A stretch of 64,000 bases of DNA, from positions 8,654,902 to 8,718,901 of the forward strand of contig NC_087076.1 of NCBI RefSeq assembly GCF_026151205.1, read 5' to 3'. Both the position numbers and the translations under genes were made by a program. How positions within the stretch are numbered: the stretch's first letter is position 1; every line of letters starts with the position of its first letter. Of this stretch, positions 30,101 to 41,531 are shown piece by piece. The notes beneath the pieces are model-generated. The model had not been told where the DNA came from. It searched no databases and worked only from the letters and a program-made list of their open reading frames with translations. This stretch comes from Bolinopsis microptera (Eukaryota > Ctenophora > Tentaculata > Lobata > Bolinopsidae).

Positions 30101-32654
30101 TTAGGGTGGAGACAGTTAGTTTTAATTGCTCTTTTTTGGAACAGTTTTATTGGTTCAAACATTGACAATACGTGTCAATTTTAAATACATGATGCGAATT
30201 TAGCTGGTTGAAATTAAATTAAATTTAGCCTTTGTAATATTCAGCACTTGGTATTTGCCATTTGGTAAATAAGAAATACACAGAATTCTATAGAAAATAT
30301 GTACTGTGGACAAAAGATATCTAAAATATTTGTCATAAACTCACAATTGGAGTCAACTTTCTTAGACTGCAACAAATTAAAGCTGTAAACAACACCACTG
30401 CCATCTCCTTTACACTGACTCCCATTTCCAATATAGCACGTGCTATCTTTGAAGCACGTGTACGCGCCGTCATCCTGCGCTTTTAACCACGTGCTGAGTG
30501 CGGAGTCGAGTTGAGTGGTGTTACCAGGGCACGATCCTCCGGTCAGTGTTAGATTTACTGACAGCGAGTGTTTTGAAGCTGGTACACTTGCTGAGGATTG
30601 GAGAGACGGGATTTAGATTTAAATTGTCACAAAATTTCCCTGGTAACAGCATGGGGATATCTCAGTTGAGTAAAAGAGTAAAGTTAACAACATGGAGGTT
30701 ACCAGGCGTGCCTGATCATGTCCCTTGCGCGGCGCTCTTTCCGAGATCCTGCATACGTGAGAGAATTGAGCAATAGACTAGCATGCTTGGTAACATGGAG
30801 GGAGACGGGGGTTGACGATTGTGGTCGCGCACTCATCTCACAAAAGGTTTAAAAGCTTTTTGATAGATATGAAAGTATTTCGCATACAACATTATGGACT
30901 CACGTGAACAAGTGTCCCATCTGATATCCCCGGCAGTACTCTGATGGGACCATGTATCAGTAACAGAGTTACAAGAGATGCTCTGAGACTGAGTCATGCT
31001 CGCTGTACCTTCGTTTGTACTGATAATGTAGTAGTCCAGCAAACACGTCATTGTGCACGTGTACAGTGTAGTTTCCTTGAAAACGTGACACGATACTTGG
31101 TGGGAGGTGAGCGGTAGTTTCGGACACGAGTCTTTCTTCTCTGAAATGAATAGATCAGAATATTATGTGAGGCGGTAAAAGACGTTTCAATTGCCATAAA
31201 GATGCCGCAATCGATTGTAATTTGTATGCGTTTAAATGTAATGTTGTACGGAGACGGGGGAAGTTCACACAAAAGTCAAAGACAAAAGCCAATTTAGCCA
31301 CCGCAAACACAATCACAAAATAATGTATTGTTTCAATGTATTTAAAACAATCACGTTTCAAATGTATGATAAATAAACAATACATAAAGTCGAATAAATC
31401 ATAATAATTAAATGATTCCATGTTTTACCCACTGTTGCAGCTGATGGTTGTTGTATCTTTGCAAGTAAAACTGCCGACTTTGTTGATTTCATAGTTAGTT
31501 CTGCAATTTGGGGTGAGTTCCAAAGTTTCTTGAACTGGCGACCCTGCAGCATAGACTGTTCCATTTAGGTCACTGTATTGACCATTTTTGAGGGATAGCA
31601 CTTTGCAAAGTCCTCCTGAAAAGTAATCAGCCGTCAAAAATAAATTTCTCCGATCGTGTCGAAAAAGATAGGTTACAACATGTCGAATATTTATTCATAA
31701 CGCTATTTAATTGAGTTCATAAAGAATTGAGTTCATAAAGAATTAATGACACAAACAACAAAAAATCTTACCCGCTTTGGTGCACGAGAAAGTCTCCCAA
31801 AACATAGACTCAAGACACCTGACAGTCGGTTGAGAAGCAATGTAACCCTCCTTACACGCAGTCGTTACAACTGTCTCGTTCGTAAAGTACTGATCAGCAT
31901 AGTATATCTCTCCTCCCACAAGGTAGTGACCGTGGGTCACCTCGCGAGTATGACATGGTCCTGGGATCTGTGTTAGTTGCACGTGCTGCTGCGCGCACTA
32001 CAACTGCATGTACGTGTGCAGCTGCGCGCACTGACCATCACACCGTAGTGTGACGACTGAGGTCACTGTGGTGTTTCGATAAAGTCGGCCCCCAAAATTT
32101 TTTAAAGCTGACCGTTTGGTTGAACTTATAGAGCTGACTGTTAGTTGGGTATTTATAGATGAGAGAGTGAGTGAGTGATGTGATTAAGACGAGTTGGAAC
32201 ACAGTACACACAGATAACAATATTAAACATCATCTCTACACGGGACGTGCTCGTTACAGTAGGACAGGTTAACAAGGACAAGGTCTTAGGAAGATAGAGC
32301 AGCTTCCTCTTCTTCTCCTCCACTCTCTCCTCTTCTGTAGTCTCCTGTTCCATGATCACGAGGACTTATAACTCTAAATAGTGAATATACCAGCATTAAT
32401 TATTTCCTATGTATTTATGATAATCGAGATAAAGAACTGGTTACAGAGGGTACTTAACTCCTAACTATGTACTTTAATTTGAAAAGCTATCTTAGTGATA
32501 AAAATCACTATAATTAAAAAACGTGGGATTCATCTAAACTGATAAAATGTTACTGACTACTGATATGAATAACGTATAAACAGTTAAGAACTGAGAATAC
32601 CGCAACATAAACAGGAATGAGGAAAGTGAAGCTGATCATGAGATGCTGACACAT
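21170..32654 (-). CDS. secreted sushi/GCC2-GCC3/Ig protein with GPI-type tail, 12 exons
   Basis: Exons: 32601-32654, 31772-31967, 31433-31615, 30904-31140, 30345-30590, 29909-30076, 25071-25226, 23198-23296, 22743-22973, 22233-22544, 21795-22073, 21170-21255. Every junction has GT-AG ends and the phases match, giving 748 residues. Order: signal peptide (1-18, MISFTFLIPVYVA); three four-Cys sushi-like modules, one per exon (19-223); a region I do not recognise, Asn-rich, with four Cys (224-360); a GCC2/GCC3-type Cys module (CPVGQYSDKAGQVSCKSC); another sushi-like region over two exons; two Ig-like domains, each with Cys, Trp (NITWF, NVTWS) and a second Cys; then a last exon with small residues (GGS) followed by a hydrophobic end (IFYLLFISALLSLM) and stop. 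That ending is the usual form of a GPI-attachment signal, so the protein should sit on the outer cell surface. The ligand is unknown. The first exon is the least certain; its donor (GTATTC) is weak but in phase. Confidence 0.82.
23620..25050. mobile_element. DNA transposon, 14-bp inverted ends, 8-bp target duplication
   Basis: Both ends begin CCCATATCCAAAAA read inward and are flanked by the identical 8-bp ATATAATT (23612-23619 and 25051-25058). The 1431-bp body has several AATTTCCTAC(A/T)TT words near both ends and no transposase frame, so it is a non-autonomous copy. An 8-bp duplication fits hAT and some related superfamilies, though the terminal bases are not typical hAT. The right end sits 12 bp from the 5' splice site at 25070. 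A second element is inserted inside it. Confidence 0.85.
24097..24629. mobile_element. hAT-like MITE nested in another transposon
   Basis: Terminal inverted repeats CAGGGACGTAGCCAGG and CAGGCACGTAGACAGG (read inward) with an 8-bp target duplication CTGATGCC on each side (24089-24096, 24630-24637). CAGGG starts with 8-bp duplications are typical of hAT elements. The 533-bp body is GC-rich with GGGGGCGCAGCCCC palindromes and no coding frame. The same interior, reverse-complemented, is the unit of the tandem array at 55441-57019. Confidence 0.88.
26232..26344 (+). promoter_or_regulatory. 5' flank shared by the SDR copies
   Basis: The sequence just above the first SDR start (GAGTTTATTGTGTTTCTATT to AATTTAAGATAGCTGG) recurs at 28430-28543 above the second copy, and a third partial copy lies at 28305-28360. 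Its conservation shows the duplication included upstream sequence; a promoter role is inference. Confidence 0.5.
26345..27244 (+). CDS. SDR16C-type dehydrogenase (HSD17B11/RDHE2-like), copy 1
   Basis: A single-exon 299-residue classical short-chain dehydrogenase/reductase. An N-terminal hydrophobic segment (residues 2-23) would anchor it to the ER or lipid droplets as in HSD17B11/13 and SDR16C5. The cofactor motif TGAGQGIG is at 39-46, an Asp at the end of the second strand (CVD, residue 64) suggests NAD, NNAG is at 116-119, and the catalytic set is Asn141, Ser169, Tyr182 and Lys186 (YCAAK). Substrates in this family are steroids or retinoids; the exact one cannot be read here. It lies inside intron 6 of the sushi/Ig gene on the opposite strand, with an AATAAA at 27392. 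Lack of introns suggests a retrocopy origin. Confidence 0.93.
   Translation: MSFVLALVKLPFVLLLEIIYFILRCRPKKDIRNQQILITGAGQGIGAEFARQFAKMGNTVHCVDIEEELTDKIVAELKENGHEAFPYTCDLTKHKQVQDLYDEISGTGFVINILANNAGVAFGRGLQDMTLTQIQHSLSVNIISNLWLIKLFLPKMLELDEGHIVNMASVLGFFPSRNSTDYCAAKAGSIHTLNQLRLDHMESKVNFTAVCPFFVDTKMIVGVKASVAMSAKCLVTKAIRGIRENKEVIIVPGWFNILKIVQDFTPPYFVRSLLWAATEYSKRNVTGNFVGQRMIEKIQ
27250..28150. repeat. inverted repeat between the two SDR genes
   Basis: The 3' flank of copy 1 (about 27250-27420, TTTCGTTGATTACAGT...TTTTTTACTATTTTCGT) occurs again in reverse complement at about 27985-28150, roughly 75-80 percent identical by eye, with ~560 bp between. The short frames inside (27460-27806) are not convincing genes. 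Confidence 0.7.
27392..27397 (+). terminator. polyadenylation signal, SDR copy 1
   Basis: AATAAA about 150 bases after the stop codon, within the first arm of the inverted repeat that lies between the two SDR genes. Confidence 0.5.
28544..29431 (+). CDS. SDR16C-type dehydrogenase, copy 2
   Basis: A 295-residue single-exon paralogue of the gene at 26345, identical over most of its length. All motifs are kept: N-terminal anchor, TGAGQGIG, NNAG, the catalytic Ser in NMASVLG, and YCTAK. It differs at scattered residues (ILVNNAG against ILANNAG, FIVDTKMLAGV against FFVDTKMIVGV) and in the last ~20 residues, where copy 2 is shorter. Both copies look functional. The copies are 2199 bp apart start to start, a tandem duplication. 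Confidence 0.93.
   Translation: MSFVLTLVKLPFVLLLEIIYFILRCRPKKDIRNQQILITGAGQGIGAEFARQFAKMGNTVHCVDIEEELTEKIVAELKENGHEAFPYTCDLTKHKQVQDLYDEISGTGFVINILVNNAGVAFGRGLQDMTLTQIQHSLTVNIISNLWLIKLFLPKMLELDEGHIVNMASVLGFFPSRNSTDYCTAKAGSIHTLNQLRLDHMESKVNFTAVCPFIVDTKMLAGVKTSVAMSAKCLVTKAIRGIRENKEVIIVPGWFKILKIIQDFTPPYFVRSLLWAVIPMGKGNYIGQRMSEKIQ
29486..29491 (+). terminator. polyadenylation signal, SDR copy 2
   Basis: AATAAA about 55 bases after the stop codon of the second SDR gene. Confidence 0.5.
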
Positions 32655-32721
32655 TATGTCTGTAGTGTGGCCACAGTCCACACACAGCTACAACACGTGT
32701 ACCTAGTGGAACACATTTACA

Positions 32722-32728
32722 ATTTATA
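32722..32728 (-). promoter_or_regulatory. TATA box, sushi/Ig gene
   Basis: GATATAAATT on the minus strand lies about 70 bases above the proposed start codon at 32654, a normal spacing for a TATA promoter with a short 5' UTR. This also supports the choice of first exon. Confidence 0.35.
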
Positions 32729-33029
32729 TCCCGGATAATATATTATTCGTATCTACAAAAAATTGGAACCATGGAGAAAAAGAACTGATATAGAAACTGG
32801 TTTATTAAAACCTAGTCCTACCTTATTCGCCCTTTTAATTTGGATTAAGTGTAAACGAGCAATTTAATTTTAGCATCTAAATTGGTCAGTTATTTAGAAT
32901 ATATATTCGCATGTATCCACACTGTATTTACATTACACGTTCAACGTGATATCGTTATCAGTGCAGTGTGTACAACACCAACTACACCGATCAATTGCCA
33001 ATCTGCGAAACATTTAATTATTATTATCA

Positions 33030-33248
33030 CTTCGAGATGGCCAGGCCTACTCTCATGCTGTCTATATGTGATGATTAACTCCGAAAAACTAGGGACAACT
33101 GGGGAATGATCCCAGTAGCTCAATTGGTAGAGCAAGAGACGCGAAATCTCGAGGTTCTGGGATCATTCCCCAGTTGTCCCTAGTTTTTCGGAGTTAATGA
33201 TAATCATCACATATAGACAGCATGAGAGTAGGCCTGGCCATCTCGAAG
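33030..33248. mobile_element. fold-back tRNA-like element (SINE-like)
   Basis: Left arm 33030-33115 and right arm 33157-33248 are exact reverse complements apart from a 6-base insertion in the right arm. The 41-base loop plus the right arm reads like a tRNA: D arm TAGCTCAATTGGTAGAGCA (a classic A box), an anticodon-like stem GAGA/TCTC, a T arm CTGGGATCATTCCCCAG (B-box-like), then TTGTCCC. The natural 5' acceptor strand is missing; an inverted copy of the 3' half stands in its place. I infer a tRNA-derived element that snapped back on itself. Not a working tRNA: base 33 of the anticodon loop is G. Confidence 0.75.
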
Positions 33249-36200
33249 AAAAAACATCTAAATTGGCTATGGCTCATAAATAGGCAGCTCAAAAATTTGT
33301 CCGCACACAGTTTGGGTCGCTCATTTTGAACAATCCTTATAATTTATATCGGGTAGAAAATTATACTTGTCAACGGTATTACTAACATCTGATTGCATTT
33401 GAATTTATAGCCGTGTTTAATCAATAATTCCAAAGTTTCCGTAGCCACCGCGACCGTAACTTTTTTCTCACCCGTTGTTCTAGTTAGCCTTCAACGTCTT
33501 AAGTGCCTTGAACTTGTAATATATTAACTTGGAATTCACGAATAACGAGTTATCTAATAGTAATAAACAAGGTTGACAGATCCCGTAGAAAAGATTTAAT
33601 TGCGGTTTAGTTTGTTGATTGAGTTAAAGTAGGGGGTGCACCATAAAAATAAACTTGCTCGGATTTAAAAATTTTTTGTACCATTGTTTTCTAGAGACTG
33701 TGAGAATTTTCACAATACCAAATTTGTCATACCTTTTTAGAAAGATCAACGAGTTTCGCCTAGGTGCCATATTTGATAGTGCGCGGCTTTTGGAGCAAAA
33801 TTAGCTGTAAAAGTCGCGTAATTTGACCAAATTTGACCAAATTCGTTGATTTTTGTCGTATTATTTGGATATATCTTCAGTTCCTTGAATGAGATCATTC
33901 TGAAAATTGACGACGACCTTCCAATAGGGCTTTTACAACTGTCCGAAAAATTTGATGGATATCGGAGTTGATATAGTGATCAAAATGGGGCAAAATACGC
34001 TGCTTTTAGCTGTAACATAATGTCTGATGGTTGGATATGCTTTAAACTTTTCGGACACTTTCCTTGTAAGTCTATGAGTAAGCTTACCAATTTTTGTTGC
34101 AATCGGAGGTCGGGAAGGATACTTAATATCTATTTGTTTGAAGAAAATTGTGCTGGCCGAAATTAGCGCTAAAAAACCATCCTACAGTTACAGTCGGCAC
34201 GCGCGGCTCACTGTCGATGGCGCACTACCTAGTTAAAGTTAAATACAGCCGAAAAGTGAAAACATTGAAATTGGGGCCCTTTATCAAGGATATCTGTTTA
34301 GAAATTATTGTAAAATTGCCAAAATCATTTTGGCAAAATGCAAAAATAAAACTCGTGAGCGGCCTTTCTCTGCTCATAATTTCCACTGCTCACGATTTGG
34401 TCCGTTAAAAAACGGCATATAAAGGACTATCATTTATCTTTTATCTATGTAATAGTGTAATTCCGGATTAGAACATTATTTATTAGTTGCATACCGATTA
34501 ATGATCATAATTTCTTGTATTCACATTGTAAAGACCAAGGAAACCGCTCTTTGCAACACACGATTTGAGAACATGAATGTAATGTAGACAGTTACATTTA
34601 GAACTTTTACCTTAACTAAAAAAGGTATAAGTTTTCGTTAGAAATTTCGAACATCTGATCAGTGTTATCATTATTATCATTATTAATCCATCAATCTGGA
34701 TATTGGTAGGGATGTGGATTACTTTTTTCCAACACGTGACAGTGAATAATCAGCTTCCAGCGTTGTCTTATCAATCCCAGAACCATTGTCACTTGTCAAA
34801 ACAAATACATGGATCATCTCCCCGCTAGAATCCAGATCCGTCTATATCAGTAAATAAGTAAGGATACGATGTTGAAATCTGAAAGAAAAACACATCAGAT
34901 ACCATTGTATTGGGAAGATTTTGACGCGTGACAATAACTATGCATTCTGATTATCTGATTGATCGATACTGCAAGTTGATTAATATGAAACGACATAATT
35001 ATTAGTATTGCGTAACAGCTTGAATTATTATGATATGTGAATATATTTTTATTTACCTTATAAGGACGGCCCTTATTTCGGCAATTTGCCATCTACTGTT
35101 CATCTAAGGCTGTTCGTTATAATTGCAGCTCACTGTTTTCGATACTAATTTTCCGAAGAAATTAAATGAATGGTACTTAGGCCTTACCTACGTTTGATTG
35201 TCTTCCACTTTTGGCAGGGCTGTAAAGACAAAGAAATAAAAACAGTTTATGTTCTAAAAGAACAATCAATATAAATATGTAATAATACAATATTATATGA
35301 GTAGCTATTTTCGGTCTAAGCTTATTGCATTCTTCTACTGTGGACTGACGATCTTAAACAGTGCGCTCAGGTCTTTCTGGGGTATTTTTCATTAATTACA
35401 GTGGCGCTGTTTAATCTCTAAAGTATTTCGTTGTTCGTTTAAATTACTGTTTGTCGTTTGATAGAGCTAAAGTGCGACCAAAAGTTATATCTGACTACTT
35501 GAAATTCTTTAAAAAATAGAAGCGGTGGGCTGCCATCATTCGAGGGATTTGGCCATCCCTGTTCATAGTTAGGACCATCTTTTAATTCTGCTGCTCGCAG
35601 TTTGATCCATGGTTACTTAAAAAACGAAGTTTATATTATATCTCGACAAGTTACTGCCCGAGTCGCCAACTTTAAAAGGCAGAAAAACCACAAAATTGTG
35701 CATTACACATATGTTAAAGATCAATGGAGCTGCGGTTAAATTGTACTAATTGGTGTAATTATACTGAGTGTGGTTGTGCTAAGTACGATCTGACTCAAGG
35801 ACTAGGAGATATTGGGGTGAACCCAATCAAACAGCCACCCTAACTCAACATATCATCTTCTCTAACTCCTATGAAAAGTTAAAACCCCCACCTCCTCCCC
35901 TCCAATATCCCGGAAGTCTAATGTTTCAGCGGCCGAGGAATCTACCGCCAGCAATTTGCGTGACGTGAGCGCTGTAATATGCAAGAAGATCTCTCAGTAC
36001 TACAGCTTACTGACAGCGTAATGAGGCTGTGTAAACCGAGGTCATGTGACAACGAGGTCATGTGACCACAAACCACAATTAACCAGACTTAACCAGTACA
36101 TAGACAACGTACTGTGTAGTGCCTGAAATTGCTTGAAATGACCTTATCTTATGCTTGTATTTGTAGTTATCGTTATACTTTTTATAAACTCATTACGTTG

Positions 36201-37354
36201 CTTTGCTGTGTTGTTTTTCGTAGGATCAGTGTTTATGTTATTAATAATGAGTGCTTTTAGTTAGCATACAGTTTAAGCTCGATTTTCCGTGTTCTGATAA
36301 ACCACGACTCACCGAGATTTTTCGCTTCCCAAAAATATGATCAATGACATGGGTAAACCCCGAATTACTGGGGATTTCGATTTACAGGGAAGATTAGTCT
36401 AAATTTGCTTTCCCAAGACTCCCAGAAAATGCGGGTTTTACTGTAATAACGCAAATCTGATCACATTGAAAGAGACTTCACGTTTTCAAGAAATAAATAA
36501 GCAGATTTCTGGTAGTCATTATAATTTATATCGCAATATTCGTGCACTAATTTTAACCACTAAAACTATTTCTTAGAAGTTAGTCGAGAAGATTCGTTAT
36601 TCCGATGTTGTGGTTCAAACTTTTAAAATAATTTGCTAAGGAGTGTACCCAGATAAGAGAGCTTCATCAAAGCCGTTATTTCTACTCGCGTTATTGATTA
36701 AGTTAATGATTTTAGTTAAGATAACCTCGCCCTGAAACGTCTAGCTTTGTTTATACGTCATAAAACAGTAGACTTATCGACGTAAAACGGACTGACCCGC
36801 ACGCAAACTTTTAAACAGTAAATGTAATGTCAAAGACATTTTTGCCCAATTAGATAAAGACAGCAGAGCGAGCAGGCCACTACTGTGTTCTTCAGATCGT
36901 GAGCGGTAGCAGTGTCTGATTAGCTGATTGTCTCCCTGCAGTATAGTGATATAATATTATGTGAGTGTATAATTAATTATGTGACCAGGACAATCTGTGT
37001 ATGTCGACCAGTGTCCTTTGCTCCGCCTCTCTTTGACTCGGTGGTCTCTGGTTTGCTCACCAGCTTGACACACACTTCGTACTTTGTCTAGCTACCAGTT
37101 ACCTATACCACCTTGCTTTATTTTACCCAGTGGTTCTGAATACCGGCCTATTCATTTGATAATCAAGTATTGTTCATGTCAAATATGATTTGAACCCTTT
37201 GAAATTGCTATTTTAAACCATCCCACAAAAGGGAACAATACAAACACTCCCCGTGTCCTGGGCGGCTGTATCTCTGATACCATTATCTCCGCTGGTACCA
37301 TTATCTGCTAATACTACTGATATTATCTCCTAATATTACAGACCAACAAGATAC
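33249..37354. other. gene-free stretch between divergent genes
   Basis: About 4 kb of AT-rich DNA with no exon I can support. An 86-codon plus-strand frame at 34148-34408 has no family resemblance. It holds the upstream regions of two divergent genes, the sushi/Ig gene to the left and the Cys-rich gene to the right. Confidence 0.5.
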
Positions 37355-40300
37355 ATGGTACCCAGGGTGGAACTGGTAGTGGTTTTGGTTATTGTTTGGG
37401 TGCAGAGTTCTAACTCTCAGGATTATTATGTTAATGCTATTACCGAGGATCATCTCTGTACTATCCCTCCATACAATGGTACGTAATGCCTGTTAACTTT
37501 TAGGTATTCCGTAAAAGAGATCATGAATTAAGGAGTTTGTATCTTTGCGAAATTTCATCATCCTCGAGTTGAGTTACATGAAAAGTTGATAAAAATCTTT
37601 CCTGTTCATCAAGATAAGTACTTACATACTCAAGATAGGCATAAAATTACGCCCAGTGTAAAATAACCATTTCACCTTCCAACCTCCCAGGTGCTCACAT
37701 AGAATGTGAAATAACCGCGAAGGTGGAGCCGCACTACGAGTTGATAGAAAATAACCAGGTCCAAAGTACTTGTAAATACAGTGTCAAAAGTTTCACTCAG
37801 TCCTGCACATATAACAACAGTGTTGTCAAAACCCATCCGAACAGCACCCACCACTTTGAACGAACCTGTTTAGATTTTGAGAGGATCTGTACTTTGTATC
37901 ATAATGTGGACGGAGGGCTGGCAACTTGCCAGTAAGTCACTTACCTATGTCACCTAAGTAGCTGCTATTTATTTTAATTATGTGTAAATTGAACCGTTTT
38001 GTTGTTGTTTTAACTTGAATTCTTTCGCAAGATTCGCAAGATTCGCAAGAACAAAACTTACTTAAGGAGTCTAAAATAAATTCTTATTTCAGAGAGTTTT
38101 ATGGAGAGTGTAAGGTAGTCTCTGAAGTCCCAAAAAGTAGACTAGCAGTGGGTTACCCTCAATACAACCCCCCAATCTGCTATCCTGGTTTTAAACCAGC
38201 CAGAACCATCTGTAACTCCACCTCCATTAGGTACGGTTACTACCATTACAGTGATACAACACACTATAAAACACACTATAAAACACACTATAAAACACAC
38301 TATTTTACAGTGGTCCTACGTCTTATCAGTTAACTACCAACAATTTACATTCTTTACTTTTCTTTTAACCTACAAATGGAAAGAATGGCAGTCAAAACTA
38401 CATAAACATGCGGCATTTACAGTGTAAATGACACATAACACACTTATCACGTGGCAGGTGTACAGGTTCAGTAAATTCCACGATTACCAGCACCACTGAG
38501 CAGAAGCTAACAAGTTGTGACACAACCTGTGAGAAGGAGACAGTCGACTGTACTAATTTTACTAAAACTTGCAATGATACCAACACCAAGTGGAATGAGA
38601 GGTGGGCTTATCTTTTAATCCTTATAAATAATAATTATATTTCCCTTCTAGCCCAAATACAATATTATACTATATATTATGTTATAGTACAATCTTTTAA
38701 CTGAATTATAAATGTTGCGTATTGTAAAAAGCTAAAAGTGGCTTGATTCTGAATCACTGGTATCTGAACACCCTTCCTACACCATGTGACTGACGTTCTA
38801 GCCACCAAGCCACTACAAGTAACCCTAAATACACCCCAGGTACAAATCATCCGTGTCAAAAACACGTGGGGGATGTGACGTCACGACAAAGAAATGCACT
38901 GAACACAGAGAATTTAAAATGGTCCTTAACACAAGAGGTCAATTTCTACAGCCTGTATTTCTTTCAGATTTTAAGAACTTATTGTTGCATTACTTTTGTA
39001 GTTACACTGATGAATTCAAAGTGTGTTCACGTGACACTATTTCAGAGGGGAGCAAGGCCCATCCAGAGAAAAAAATGGTGCCTGAGCTGGTAAAAACGTA
39101 CGACTGTTCTACGACATCTAATCTTACGTACAGTACCAAGTTCTGTGTGGACTACATCATGAAAAATATGAAGTATAAGGTTTGCTACAGTCACTCTTCG
39201 CTGATCAGTAGCCTATAATTGTAATTTTAGAATCGAACATTTTTAAGTAGCTAAAAGGTTTTCAGACTTGATAAGGTTTAGGTCCTAGGAACTACGAATG
39301 GACGGACAGGTTATGAACTTTAACACTGAGGAGTACCAATTTTACAAACATCTCACATGTATACAATGCTGGCCCAGATTTTAAACCAACCTGGAGAATG
39401 ATTTGTTTACCTATTCAATTGCATTGTGTACAATAAACACAAAGATCACGATAGTGGACTTATAATTTAATTTTAATTCTGTGTAATCCTGTGAAATTCG
39501 GTGTATACAACGGAGTACAGATAATACTTACAGGTTGAGTGTCAGTCACACGGAGTTAAACTAGCTGAGTATCTCATTAATGGTTTCTACAAATCCACTA
39601 ATGTTTCTGTTACCGACGTGACATCTTATCTTACTGATCAGTGGGAAATCATCAAGTGAGTTTAGCTCAAATCACGTTTTGTACCAACCAGTGCATCATG
39701 TTTTTCCTTTCATTTAATCTAATTTTTTCCCACCAAAGAAAAGCGGCCGCATTTCTTGTTCGAATCCAAACCATTTTGAACTTGCCATTTTCCACCTACA
39801 ACAAATGTCTGCCAGCACCACTTGTCTTTGAGCACGCTTCTTCTGCAAATATTACTCAGCGTTCTGAGTCTGACATTTTTACAATAATCCCAGAAAGTTA
39901 TGCAAGGACGACTGTTTCACTGCAGTCACGCGAGAGATGAGGAACTGTGTTTCAGACTTACCGATACAGGACGTCCTGCCGGGTATTTCACACTTGCAAC
40001 TCAGAGAACTCATGTACAAGTCAGCTGATCTGCTGTGTGCCAGTTTAGCTGATAAGAAAACAGAGGAGAGTTGTATTGAGTACCTGGATACCAACAGCAA
40101 TATCTCTAAACAGGTACTCTCTAAACAGGTTCACCCAAAACAGGTACCAAACAGGTACTCTCTGAACAGGTACTAAACAGGTACTAAACAGGTACTAAAC
40201 AGGTATTCTCTAAACAAGTACACTCTAAACAGGTACACTCTAAACAGGTATTCTCTAAACAGGTACACTCTAAACAGGTACACTATAAACAGGTACACTC

Positions 40301-41531
40301 TAAACAGGTACACTCTAAACAGGTACACTCTAAACAGGTACACTCTAAACAGGTATTTTCTAAACAGGTACACTCTAAACAGGTACTAAACAGGTACTCT
40401 CTTGTGAGACATGATGAAATGGATGCCGAGAAAAAAGTACTATCCTTCGCATCCAATCATGTATATCCATATATAGTATGATATAGTGGTAAACTGTTTT
40501 CCATTATTCATTTCCATGTTTCATTATTGATATTGTCTCAAATTGATCATCAAAAGGTGGTACAGAACATGAGTAAGGCATGTGGAACAGAGACACGACA
40601 ATGGAAAAAAGGCAGTGCAGTGACTTGCACGGACCAGTGTAAGAACCATCTTGTTATCATAGCATCTGAGCGGGAGAGGAATCCTGGTTGCTGTCTGGCT
40701 GATCTCATGTAAGGAAATATAAATTTTATTATTGCTGTTTAAATGTTATCTTGTTATGAATTATTTGTCAAACTTGACTTTTTGACGTTTTCTTGTGACG
40801 AGTAACAGGTGTTTGAGTTATTTTAGGTCACTGCTTTTCCAAATCAGGAGTCATGTGCAGCAAGTACATGCAGGAGTCAAGTACTTGTAGAATCTCAGTT
40901 TAAAATTACACTGAACTGTCTGCAAAGTCAGAGCCAATTTCATAACTATCTCGTTAGTAAGTTAGTACGAACATTTAGCTTCATGTTTCTCATTGTTTGA
41001 ACCCCATTTCATCCAAATTGTTGACCATTTAGGAGTATAATTTCGTGATTATCTTACTAACTACAGGAAGTACAAGGCCGGTACCGCTGGGTGGATGGAA
41101 ATGATATCACCGGACCTGTTCAATGATAACTTGTTAGTACATCTGGTGGAGCAGTGTGAAGTAGGGGGCCAGATCTTAAGCTGCACCGAGGTGAGTTATC
41201 CTGACAAAAATAGATTTTCCTAGATCATCGTTGTAATAACAATAAAATTTTAGAGTTCGATCAGGTGTTATGGCGTCATATCACGTGGTATAAAGTCACA
41301 GCACGTGCTATGACATCACAGCACGTGCTATGAGGTCACAACACGTGCATAACATTTCACCGCCTTCAGGCCGACGGAATGCATCCCGCAGTTATAGTCG
41401 TCTTAGTTGTGATTGGCATATTCTCAGTAGCGATATTTTCTGGAGTTGTTGCGTTCATCGTTGTTTTCTACCAGCAGATGGAATATGAGGGATACAAGAA
41501 GGGCTTCCTGCACAACATGATAGCCACGTGA
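37355..41531 (+). CDS. Cys-rich type I membrane protein, ~11 exons, unrecognised family
   Basis: Exons: 37355-37478, 37691-37931, 38093-38230, 38458-38601, 38840-39179, 39534-39655, 39739 to about 39850, 39926-40113, 40557-40708, 41067-41190, 41370-41531. Phases agree at every junction except exon 7 to exon 8, where the donor is not settled. It starts with a signal peptide (VELVVVLVIVWVQSS), continues with an ectodomain of some 540 residues, rich in Cys and N-glycosylation sites, and ends with one membrane helix (AVIVVLVVIGIFSVAIFSGV) and a ~25-residue tail, YQQMEYEGYKKGFLHNMIAT. Cys occur in spaced pairs in nearly every exon. I do not recognise the domain. Exon 5 contains an intron-like stretch (38930-39001) that nevertheless stays open. 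AATAAA follows at 41680. Confidence 0.75.
40105..40405. repeat. 15-bp minisatellite seeded at a splice donor
   Basis: About 20 copies of (TCT)AAACAGGTAC(AC), units of 15 bp with some 11-bp forms. The first unit is the exon 8 end and donor, AAACAG|GTACTC, so every unit reproduces the exon-intron junction. The long minus-strand frame here is an artefact of the 15-bp period. Confidence 0.95.

Noticed and set aside
33111-33180. Functional tRNA gene
   Set aside because: The 5' acceptor strand does not pair with the 3' strand, position 33 is not T, and the sequence is locked in a long palindrome.
34148-34408. 86-codon plus-strand frame
   Set aside because: No family resemblance, no promoter or splice signals that fit, and it is surrounded by non-coding AT-rich DNA.
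40173-40373. Minus-strand LFRVY repeat protein
   Set aside because: The frame reads the antisense of the 15-bp intronic minisatellite.
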